From assembly GCA_012513125.1 (NCBI GenBank), contig JAAZCS010000039.1, positions 1 through 5,462 on the forward strand: a stretch of 5,462 nt of DNA, in the 5' to 3' direction. The notes beneath the pieces are model-generated. The model made no database searches, was not told the DNA's origin, and saw only the letters and a program-made list of their open reading frames with translations. Origin of the DNA: Treponema sp. GTDB lineage: Bacteria > Spirochaetota > Spirochaetia > Treponematales > Treponemataceae. Position numbers and translations under genes: made by a program. The first letter of the stretch is position 1. The number at the start of each line of letters is the position of its first letter. Below are positions 1 to 5,462 of this stretch, in pieces.

Positions 1-9
1 TGACATAAA

Positions 10-24
10 ATGAATTTAATTCAT
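10..24. repeat. 15-bp palindrome upstream of putP, operator-like
   Basis: The sequence ATGAATTTAATTCAT is a perfect 7+7 inverted repeat around one central base. Its core, TGAAT-TTA-ATTCA, resembles the ArgR/AhrC operator (ARG box, TGAAT-four A/T-ATTCA), but the centre is one base short. It overlaps the -35 part of one candidate putP promoter, which is where a repressor would act. In DNA this A/T-rich a short palindrome can arise by chance, so binding by any regulator is inference. Confidence 0.3.
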
Positions 25-49
25 AATATTCGTATTTCTATAATATAAT
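20..49 (+). promoter_or_regulatory. Candidate distal sigma-70 promoter of putP
   Basis: Two overlapping perfect -10 hexamers TATAAT occur at 39-44 and 44-49. The second lies 18 bp downstream of TTCATA at 20-25, which matches 4 of 6 bases of the -35 consensus. Transcription from here would give a leader of about 125 nt. The -10 match is strong but the surroundings are very A/T-rich, so chance matches are likely. Confidence 0.35.
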
Positions 50-102
50 CATGTTTCTTTTTTCCGTCCATAAATAAATTTAGTATTATTTATAAACTTT
101 AA

Positions 103-131
103 ATGACTTTTTTACCAAAAATTGATAAAAT
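103..131 (+). promoter_or_regulatory. Candidate proximal sigma-70 promoter of putP
   Basis: ATGACT at 103-108 (4 of 6 to the -35 consensus) and TAAAAT at 126-131 (5 of 6 to the -10 consensus) are separated by the optimal 17 bp. This would start transcription near 138, giving a leader of about 45 nt. It competes with the distal candidate at 20-49; both could be used. Between it and the gene there is a small 5-bp hairpin (GAGCA 151-155 with TGCTC 163-167), too short to interpret. Confidence 0.3.
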
Positions 132-171
132 AAACCTTTATTAATCAAATGAGCATTTCTTTTGCTCGCAT

Positions 172-177
172 AAGGAG
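172..177 (+). promoter_or_regulatory. Strong ribosome binding site of putP
   Basis: AAGGAG lies 5 nt before the ATG at 183. It fixes that ATG as the start, in preference to the in-frame ATG four codons later (195). Confidence 0.8.
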
Positions 178-182
178 ATTTT

Positions 183-1715
183 ATGTCATCACAAATGATT
201 GCATACATCGTCGCTTTTATCCTTTACTTATCTTTAATGATTTTTGTCGGTTTCCGTTATATGAAGAATAACAAATCTTCTGGAGATTTTTTCCTTGGTG
301 GAAGAAAAGTAGGTCCGTGGATGACAGCACTAAGCGCTGAAGCTTCTGATATGTCAGGTTGGCTATTAATGGGACTACCAGGATTAGCATATCTTGGAGG
401 AATGAAAGAAGCATTATGGACAGCAATTGGACTCACAATCGGAACTTACCTAAACTGGCTAATTGTAGCAAAACCCCTAAGAAAATGTACTATTTCATTT
501 GGTGATTCAATCACTATTCCAGAATTCCTAACAAATAGATTTCATGACAAAACACATATTCTTTCTACCATTTCTGTAATTTTCAACTTATTATTCTTTA
601 CAATTTATGTTTCATCAGGATTTGTAGCTTGTGCAAAATTATTCAACTCTGTTTTTGGTCTTCCATATTATGCAGGGCTTGTTATTGGCTTAATAGTAAT
701 TTTACTTTACACAATTTTGGGTGGATATCTCGCTGTTTGTGCAACAGATTTTGTTCAAGGAACATTAATGTTTATTGCGTTAATCGTTGCAGGCGTTGTA
801 ATGCTTGTTGTTTTAGGTGGTCCGTCTCAAGCTATGGAAAAAGTTTCTTTATTTGGTGCTAAAGCTCTGAATGGAGAATTTGGTGACGCTATGAAAAACG
901 GATTTGCAAAAAATCAAAATTACGGCGTTTTGTCAATTATTTCAGCATTAGCTTGGGGTCTTGGTTATTTTGGAATGCCTCACATTCTAGTAAGATTCAT
1001 GGGATTAAGATCAAATAGCGAAGTAAAGACTTCAAGAAGAATTGCAACTGTTTGGATTGTAATAGCATTCTTTGGTTCTTTAGTTGTTGGTTCTTTTGGA
1101 TCTGCTTATTTGTATGAAAAAGGAATCACTTTATGGACTGCAAATTCTGTATCAATGGCAGAAACTGTATTTAGTGCTTCAATTATCAAAATGTTCCCTT
1201 CATTTATTGCGGGAATCTGTTTATGTGCTATTCTTGCTGCAGCTATGAGTACAGCAGATAGTCAACTTTTAGTTGCCTCTTCGGCTTTTAGTAGAGATTT
1301 ATACAAAGGTTTATTTAAAAAGAACGCTTCTGAAAAAGAAATATTAAAAGTTAGTAGAATTACAGTATTTGTAATTGCTGCAATTGCATTCATCATTGCA
1401 CTAGATCAAAATAGTTCAATTTTTGGATTAGTTAGTTATGCATGGGCTGGTTTTGGTGCCACATTTGGACCATTAATCATTTTGGCGTTGTTCTGGCGTG
1501 GAACTACAAATAAAGGTGCAATCGCAGGATTGATTTCTGGCGGACTTACTGTAGTTATTTGGAATAAACTCCATGGTGGAATTTTCGATGTATACGAACT
1601 TCTTCCTGCATTCGTTATTTGTCTTTTAGTAACAATAATTGTAAGTCTTTTTGACAAAAACAAGAATCCAGAAATGCTTGCTGAATTTGATAAATTTAAA
1701 GCATTAAAAGATTAG
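183..1715 (+). CDS. putP: Sodium/proline symporter PutP (SSS family)
   Basis: Inner-membrane secondary transporter that brings L-proline into the cell together with Na+. At 510 residues it matches E. coli PutP (about 502). The sequence shows about 13 hydrophobic segments, the first at residues 6-25 and the last near 470-490, with a charged C-terminal tail. Family hallmarks are intact: GGR at 39-41 (R41 matches the important R40 of E. coli), ASDMSGWLLMGLPG at 54-67, where D56 and S58 match the Na+ ligands D55 and S57, the GGY...TDFVQG block at 180-193, and AAMSTADSQLL at 353-363, where S356 and T357 match Na+ ligands S340 and T341. The start has AAGGAG 5 nt upstream and the stop is TAG. A strong terminator follows at once, so the gene appears monocistronic. 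No proline dehydrogenase gene (putA) is visible beside it, so uptake could serve osmoprotection, protein synthesis or fermentation rather than a put operon. A related SSS substrate cannot be excluded, but PutP is by far the best fit. Confidence 0.93.
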   Translation: MSSQMIAYIVAFILYLSLMIFVGFRYMKNNKSSGDFFLGGRKVGPWMTALSAEASDMSGWLLMGLPGLAYLGGMKEALWTAIGLTIGTYLNWLIVAKPLRKCTISFGDSITIPEFLTNRFHDKTHILSTISVIFNLLFFTIYVSSGFVACAKLFNSVFGLPYYAGLVIGLIVILLYTILGGYLAVCATDFVQGTLMFIALIVAGVVMLVVLGGPSQAMEKVSLFGAKALNGEFGDAMKNGFAKNQNYGVLSIISALAWGLGYFGMPHILVRFMGLRSNSEVKTSRRIATVWIVIAFFGSLVVGSFGSAYLYEKGITLWTANSVSMAETVFSASIIKMFPSFIAGICLCAILAAAMSTADSQLLVASSAFSRDLYKGLFKKNASEKEILKVSRITVFVIAAIAFIIALDQNSSIFGLVSYAWAGFGATFGPLIILALFWRGTTNKGAIAGLISGGLTVVIWNKLHGGIFDVYELLPAFVICLLVTIIVSLFDKNKNPEMLAEFDKFKALKD

Positions 1716-1735
1716 TTTTAATAAATATACACAAC

Positions 1736-1773
1736 AAAAAGCCCATTCTGAATTGTTTCAGAATGGGCTTTTT
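1736..1773. terminator. Bidirectional intrinsic terminator between convergent genes
   Basis: A perfect 17-bp inverted repeat (arms 1736-1752 and 1757-1773) encloses the tetraloop TTGT. The core is GCCCATTCTGAA, flanked by five A on the left and five T on the right, so RNA made from either strand ends in a G/C-containing stem followed by a U tract. It lies 20 nt after the putP stop and 34 nt after the phosphorylase stop, and can serve both genes, which run towards each other. Confidence 0.93.
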
Positions 1774-1807
1774 ATTTTCTATTTATGCTAAATTAAGTTA
1801 AAAACGA

Positions 1808-4234
1808 TTATATACGTTCACAAGGTGAAGTTTTTGCGTTTTTTCCCATATAGGCAATAATTACAGAACCATCTTTCAATAATTCTACAGGGATATAACA
1901 TGCGTCAATTCTTTTTCCATCAACTTCGATGTATTCAACACCTTTGTTCACATGGTTTGGATTCTTTACTTCGATAGAAAGATTCATACCTCTCCATCTT
2001 CTGCTAACAGAAAATCCATTCCAATCATGCTTTACACATGGATCAATTAACAAACCATCATATTGAGGTCTAATTCCCAACATATATTGAGTAATTGAAT
2101 AATAAGACCATGTTGCTGCACCAGAAAGCCATGAAGTTCTTGTGTTTCCAGGACGTTTTGAATATGTTGAGTATGTTGTTTGACCTTGAACATAAGGTTC
2201 ACTTTGTCTAACTTCAGCTTTATCATTGTAAGCGGCTGGAAGAGCTGCTTTGCAATATTCATAAGCTCTGTCGCCATTTCCAAGCATTGTTTCTGCAATA
2301 ATTCCCCAGCCTTGAGTATGATTGAAAATACCTGCATTTTCTTTAATTCCAGGAAGGAATACAACAGATGACATTAAATCAGAACGAGTTTTTACAAATG
2401 GAGGAGCACATAACATTAGTCCGTAAGGAGTTGCTAATTTTTCTTTTACAGAATCCATACAAAGCTTCATTTGTTCAGGAGTTCCGCCAGAAGACATTAC
2501 AGCCCAAACTTGTGTGTTAAAATAGATTTGTCCTTCTTCTATTGATTTTGTTCCATAAACAGTTCCGTCTTCGCCAACAGCCCAGATAAACCATCTTCCA
2601 TCCCAGCATTTTTTCTGAATATTTTTATCAAGCATATCTCTTTGAGAAATTGCCCAGCTTGCTTCTCCTTTTTTTCCTAATCTAGTTGAAATATCAGCAT
2701 AAGTTGTCAAACCTAATCTAAGTTGGAAAGCAACAAATAGAGATTCACCATGATAACCTAATTTTAAACAATCGTTCCAATCAGCTAAAAGTCCACAAGG
2801 AAGACCGTCAGCACCCATTCTTTCAAGATTGAATAAAAGAGCCTGTTTCAGGTGACCAAAAACTGTAGCTTCTCCACCATCAGCATATGGAATTACCTTG
2901 TTATAAAAATCAAATTTGCCTGTTTCTGCAACAAAACAAGGAACAGCATTAAAGAACCATTCGCAATCATCAGAACGGAATTCTTCTGGCTTTGGAGCTT
3001 TTTCATGACCCGCATTAAAATCTTTTGAAATAACAGGAACAGCACCACCATTTTTACACTGACCGCTTATCATTCTAACAAGACGAGCTTCAGCTTCTTC
3101 AGGAATTGCTGCCGACACACCAAGAATATCTTGAACAGAATCTCTATATCCAAGTCCGTCCCTTTCACCATTATAAACCAAAGATGCAGCTCGGCTCCAA
3201 GCAAATGTGATTAAACAGTTGTATAATCCCCAAACATTAACTGTATGATTAATATCTTCGTCAGGTGTGTTTACAGAGAATGAACCTAACTTTGCATGCC
3301 AGTTATTTACCAATTTGTTGAATTCTTCATCTGCACGTTTGAAGTTTCCAAATTCTGCTAAAGTTTTTGCACCAACAGTTCTTGCCTCATCAATTCCGAC
3401 CATCAACATGATTTCTTTTGTTTCATTTGGTTTAAGCTCTAAATCTGTTTGAACTGAACCACAAGCATTATCACCATAAGCATCAGAATTAGTACATTTT
3501 CCATCAATTACAGCTTTTGGTTCCTTGTAGCTGCCATATGTTCCAATAAAAGCTTCTCTACTTGTATCGTATCCGGTCATTGGAGAGCCAACAAGAGCAA
3601 CCCATTCACTCATGTAAGCACCACCTACTTCATATTCAGGATGCTGAATATACAAGTTGTCTTGAATTGAATAACGAAGCATATTATCACTAACTTTTTC
3701 ACCCTTAACAATAAAAAGTGAATATTGCAAATTTACTTGATCCTGTGTTGTATTCCATTGATTTGTAAATTCACAATATGAAAATGCACGAAGTTTTCTT
3801 ACTTTATCAGTTGTATTTGTAACCTTTAATCGCCAATATTCAAAATTTTGTCCAAGAGGAACATAATATTTTGTTTCTGTTTTTATTCCAGAATATTCAG
3901 AAGTGATTTTTGTATATGCAGTTCCATGTCTACATTCACTTTGATAATTATCAAGAGATTTTCCAACAGGCTGCCAAGAAGTTGACCAATAATCACCATT
4001 TGCACTATCTCTTAGATAAAAATACCTTCCAGGTTGATCCATTGGAACAGAATTAAATCTAAGACGCATAAAACGTCCCTGTGCACCAGATTTATAAAAT
4101 CCGTAACCACCAGCATTGTTTGTTATAACAGCTCCATAAACTGTTGAACCTAAATAATTACTCCAGCTTGTTGGTGTATCAGGACGAGTGATGACATACT
4201 CTTTTGCTTCATCATCAAAATAACCATATTTCAT
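1808..4234 (-). CDS. GH94 inverting disaccharide phosphorylase, cellobiose phosphorylase-like
   Basis: Likely reaction: cellobiose + phosphate gives alpha-D-glucose 1-phosphate + glucose, saving ATP on imported beta-glucans. The 808 residues match cellobiose phosphorylases (about 810; cellodextrin phosphorylases are nearer 980). Family order: N-terminal beta-sandwich (about 1-275, opening MKYGYFDDEAKEYVITRPDTP), linker helices (about 285-325), (alpha/alpha)6 barrel (about 330-725), C-terminal beta part with IDPCVKHDWNGF (730-741). Visible active-site elements are YRDSVQD (363-369), ADWND (484-488) with D488 as the presumed general acid (D490 in Cellvibrio gilvus), KEN (631-633), and phosphate-binding H639, Q685, S704 and G705, spaced as I recall for the Cellvibrio enzyme (there Thr instead of Ser). 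There is no signal peptide, so it is cytosolic and needs a transporter not in this window. GAGG 6 nt before the ATG supports the start. Substrate is less certain than family: N,N'-diacetylchitobiose phosphorylase shares the length and several stretches, such as VIPYADGGEATV (447-458). A symbol such as cbpA would be premature. Confidence 0.88.
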   Translation of the reverse strand: MKYGYFDDEAKEYVITRPDTPTSWSNYLGSTVYGAVITNNAGGYGFYKSGAQGRFMRLRFNSVPMDQPGRYFYLRDSANGDYWSTSWQPVGKSLDNYQSECRHGTAYTKITSEYSGIKTETKYYVPLGQNFEYWRLKVTNTTDKVRKLRAFSYCEFTNQWNTTQDQVNLQYSLFIVKGEKVSDNMLRYSIQDNLYIQHPEYEVGGAYMSEWVALVGSPMTGYDTSREAFIGTYGSYKEPKAVIDGKCTNSDAYGDNACGSVQTDLELKPNETKEIMLMVGIDEARTVGAKTLAEFGNFKRADEEFNKLVNNWHAKLGSFSVNTPDEDINHTVNVWGLYNCLITFAWSRAASLVYNGERDGLGYRDSVQDILGVSAAIPEEAEARLVRMISGQCKNGGAVPVISKDFNAGHEKAPKPEEFRSDDCEWFFNAVPCFVAETGKFDFYNKVIPYADGGEATVFGHLKQALLFNLERMGADGLPCGLLADWNDCLKLGYHGESLFVAFQLRLGLTTYADISTRLGKKGEASWAISQRDMLDKNIQKKCWDGRWFIWAVGEDGTVYGTKSIEEGQIYFNTQVWAVMSSGGTPEQMKLCMDSVKEKLATPYGLMLCAPPFVKTRSDLMSSVVFLPGIKENAGIFNHTQGWGIIAETMLGNGDRAYEYCKAALPAAYNDKAEVRQSEPYVQGQTTYSTYSKRPGNTRTSWLSGAATWSYYSITQYMLGIRPQYDGLLIDPCVKHDWNGFSVSRRWRGMNLSIEVKNPNHVNKGVEYIEVDGKRIDACYIPVELLKDGSVIIAYMGKNAKTSPCERI

Positions 4235-4240
4235 TTTTTA

Positions 4241-4244
4241 CCTC
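4241..4244 (-). promoter_or_regulatory. Ribosome binding site of the GH94 phosphorylase gene
   Basis: On the minus strand GAGG is followed by a 6-nt A/T spacer (TAAAAA) and the ATG at 4234-4232. This spacing and the family-typical N-terminus MKYGYFDD decide the start. Confidence 0.7.
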
Positions 4245-4255
4245 GATAAATTTTC

Positions 4256-4289
4256 AAAGCTTAAAAACCATTATTAGTTTTTAAGCTTT
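4256..4289. repeat. Perfect 13-bp inverted repeat in the phosphorylase leader
   Basis: Arms AAAGCTTAAAAAC (4256-4268) and GTTTTTAAGCTTT (4277-4289) are exact reverse complements around an 8-nt loop, and each arm contains the palindrome AAGCTT. On the coding strand it ends 11 nt before the SD. It has no U tract on either side (GAAAATTT follows on the minus strand, ATAAAAAA on the plus strand), so it is not a standard terminator of lysA. It begins almost where transcription would start from the promoter at 4296-4324, so it could be a repressor operator at +1 or a 5' RNA hairpin that protects the message. Confidence 0.8.
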
Positions 4290-4295
4290 ATAAAA

Positions 4296-4324
4296 AAGGT
4301 AAATGATAAATATTCATTAGTCAA
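4296..4324 (-). promoter_or_regulatory. Candidate sigma-70 promoter of the phosphorylase gene
   Basis: On the minus strand TTGACT (4324-4319, 5 of 6 to the -35 consensus) is followed after exactly 17 bp by TACCTT (4301-4296), a poor -10 box (3 of 6). A better -10, TATAAA, lies just downstream (4292-4287) but lacks a -35 at proper distance. The good -35 paired with a weak -10 would suit an activated promoter. Either choice starts RNA at or inside the inverted repeat at 4256-4289. Confidence 0.4.
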
Positions 4325-4329
4325 TGGTG

Positions 4330-4344
4330 AAAATCGTTGATTTT
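4330..4344. repeat. Short inverted repeat upstream of the -35 box
   Basis: AAAATC-GTT-GATTTT is a perfect 6+6 inverted repeat with a 3-nt centre, ending 5 bp upstream of the candidate -35 of the phosphorylase gene, where an activator might bind. It could also be a very weak hairpin in RNA reading out of lysA. Its A/T-rich arms make chance a serious alternative. Confidence 0.35.
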
Positions 4345-4397
4345 ATTGTACAAAACTCTATTTTTTTATGATTTCATTTTTACATGACTTTGCAAGT

Positions 4398-4412
4398 TTT
4401 AATCAAATTAAA
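4398..4412. repeat. A/T-only inverted repeat just after the lysA stop
   Basis: TTTAAT-CAA-ATTAAA is a perfect 6+6 inverted repeat 11 nt beyond the lysA stop codon. It has no G/C pairs in the stem and no U tract after it, so it is unlikely to terminate transcription. No better terminator is visible between lysA and the phosphorylase gene. Confidence 0.3.
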
Positions 4413-4423
4413 TGCGAAAAGAT

Positions 4424-5462
4424 TTATTTGAAATTTTTAACATTTGCTAAATCAATAGTTGCAAATAAATCATCAATTGTCTCTTTTCTTCTAATTTCAA
4501 CAAAGGACTTATCACTTCGCATCAAAATTTCACCACATCTAAGTTTTCCGTTATAATTAAAACCCATAGCTCTTGAATGTGCACCTGCATCATGAATAAT
4601 CACTATATCGCCAATGTCAATTTTAGGAAGCTTTCTTTGAACTGCAAATTTATCACAGTTTTCACATAAGCTACCGACAACATCATACACTTCTGTTTTA
4701 GGGGCATTTTCTTTTCCACTCACTGTCAATTCATGATAAGCACCATACATTCCAGGTCTCATCAAATCTGCCATGCATGAATCCAAAGCTATATAATCTC
4801 TGTAAATATGTTTTTCGTGAATAGCGGTAGAAATTAACCAGCCATAGGGACCTGTAATTGGTCTTCCGCATTCCCAATAAATTGACAAAGGATCTAATCC
4901 AGCAGGAACTACAATTTTGTCATACTGATTCTTTATATTTTTTGCAAGTTCATCATAATCGATTGCTTTTTGCTCTTCACGATATGGAATTCCCAATCCT
5001 CCGCCCAAATCAACAAATTCAATTCTGACTCCACATTTTTCCTTAATTTCAACACACAAATTGAAAAGTAATTTTGCGGTATCAACAAAAAAATCAGGAT
5101 TCAACTCATTTGACGCAACCATTGTGTGAAGTCCAAAATGCTCAACTCCTTCAGCTTTACAGATTTTATATGCTTCAAGAATTTGCTCTCTAGTTAAACC
5201 ATATTTAGCTTCTTCTGGTTTTCCAATAATTGCATTGCATCCCTGTTTTAAATTTCCGGGATTGTATCTAAAACAAATTGTTTTTGGGAATTTCCCGCCA
5301 AGAGATTTTTTTAAAAATTGAATATGGGTTATATCGTCTAAATTAATTACATTTCCATGTTCATAAGCATAGACGTATTCAGAAGAAGGAGTTTCATTTG
5401 ATGTAAAAATAACGTTTTCCCCTTTAATTCCAGCCAAATCAGAAAGCATCAATTCAGGCAAA
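4424..5462 (-). CDS. lysA: Diaminopimelate decarboxylase LysA, N-terminus cut by window edge
   Basis: PLP-dependent fold-type III enzyme that converts meso-diaminopimelate to L-lysine and CO2, the last step of lysine synthesis, in the cytosol. About 346 codons are visible. The frame is open to the edge and the first full codon is TTG (Leu), not a true start, so roughly 70 N-terminal residues, including the PLP-binding lysine, lie outside. Counting from that Leu, visible family motifs are KYGLT (86-90), GLHTMVASN (110-118; the His stacks on PLP), GGGLG (153-157, cofactor phosphate), ECGRPITGPYG (197-207), DLMRPGMYGAYH (232-243), CEN (266-268; Cys that completes the partner subunit's active site) and DAGAHSRAMGFNYNG (291-305; Y303 near PLP). 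The stop is TAA. The related carboxynorspermidine and arginine/ornithine decarboxylases of this fold fit less well, because CEN and RPGMYGAYH are LysA traits. The phosphorylase gene follows 189 nt downstream on the same strand. Confidence 0.9.
   Translation of the reverse strand, partial: LPELMLSDLAGIKGENVIFTSNETPSSEYVYAYEHGNVINLDDITHIQFLKKSLGGKFPKTICFRYNPGNLKQGCNAIIGKPEEAKYGLTREQILEAYKICKAEGVEHFGLHTMVASNELNPDFFVDTAKLLFNLCVEIKEKCGVRIEFVDLGGGLGIPYREEQKAIDYDELAKNIKNQYDKIVVPAGLDPLSIYWECGRPITGPYGWLISTAIHEKHIYRDYIALDSCMADLMRPGMYGAYHELTVSGKENAPKTEVYDVVGSLCENCDKFAVQRKLPKIDIGDIVIIHDAGAHSRAMGFNYNGKLRCGEILMRSDKSFVEIRRKETIDDLFATIDLANVKNFK

Larger units (their letters stand above)
4237..4303 (-). promoter_or_regulatory. 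Possible SD-sequestering leader structure of the phosphorylase gene
   Basis: On the minus strand TTTACCT (4303-4297) is perfectly complementary to AGGTAAA (4243-4237), which contains most of the SD and the spacer before the ATG. The two elements flank the 13-bp inverted repeat at 4256-4289 symmetrically enough (7 and 12 nt) to form one long nested hairpin. RNA starting upstream of 4303 could therefore hide its own SD. The candidate -10 box at 4296-4301 overlaps the upstream element, so RNA from that promoter would lack it. The pairing is seen in the sequence; the regulatory role is inference. Confidence 0.3.

Noticed and set aside
103..144. Short plus-strand ORF (13 codons) in the putP leader.
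   Set aside because: No SD precedes the ATG, and the stretch overlaps a candidate promoter. An ORF this short is expected by chance.
149..270. Plus-strand ORF overlapping the putP start in another frame.
   Set aside because: It has no SD of its own, and the AAGGAG at 172-177 belongs to putP. Its translation looks like an out-of-frame shadow with no recognisable features.
217..426. Open frame of 69 codons antisense to the start of putP.
   Set aside because: It lies wholly opposite a well-supported gene and has no recognisable protein features. The same holds for the antisense frame at 1436-1663.
2047..2364. Open frame of 105 codons within the phosphorylase gene in another frame of the same strand.
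   Set aside because: The phosphorylase frame is continuous and carries conserved family motifs here, so this is a shadow rather than a frameshift or nested gene.
4256..4289. Inverted repeat considered as the rho-independent terminator of lysA.
   Set aside because: The stem is mostly A/T and neither strand has a U tract directly after it. It is also 135 nt beyond the lysA stop and inside the phosphorylase leader.
4288..4317. Nine-codon minus-strand ORF (MNIYHLPFL) ending at the edge of the 13-bp inverted repeat, like an attenuator leader peptide.
   Set aside because: There is no SD before its ATG, it overlaps the candidate -10 box, its residues show no regulatory amino-acid run, and the hairpin has no U tract.

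Overview
The window is AT-rich DNA from a bacterium and holds two complete genes plus one gene cut by the right edge. They encode a PutP-type sodium/proline symporter (+ strand), a glycoside hydrolase family 94 (GH94) disaccharide phosphorylase resembling cellobiose phosphorylase (- strand), and a diaminopimelate decarboxylase, LysA (- strand, N-terminus outside the window). The low GC content, the cytosolic GH94 phosphorylase and the style of PutP and LysA fit an anaerobic, plant-fibre-associated gut or rumen bacterium. A host-associated Treponema-like spirochaete or a low-GC Firmicute are my best guesses, but nothing here (no rRNA or marker gene) settles the taxonomy.

Layout. Bases 1-182 are the non-coding leader of putP, with A/T-rich promoter-like sequence, a 15-bp palindrome near the left edge and a strong Shine-Dalgarno (SD). 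Bases 183-1715 are putP. Bases 1716-1807 separate two convergent genes and contain a perfect 17-bp hairpin flanked by A and T tracts, a bidirectional intrinsic terminator. Bases 1808-4234 (minus strand) are the GH94 phosphorylase. Bases 4235-4423 lie between the phosphorylase and the upstream lysA. This is the most structured non-coding part of the window: a candidate promoter, a perfect 13-bp inverted repeat, and a 7-nt element complementary to the phosphorylase SD. Bases 4424-5462 are the C-terminal 346 codons of lysA.

How the genes work together. The three products belong to different parts of metabolism: proline uptake, phosphorolytic use of an imported beta-linked disaccharide to give glucose 1-phosphate, and the last step of lysine synthesis. 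lysA and the phosphorylase gene are codirectional, but the 189-nt gap with its own promoter-like sequence suggests separate control. No clear terminator is visible after lysA, so read-through into the phosphorylase gene is possible, and the leader looks able to hide the SD in such read-through RNA. All three proteins look intact where visible. I see no mobile element, CRISPR array, tRNA or rRNA. The coding content is ordinary; the main thing worth a second look is the phosphorylase leader.
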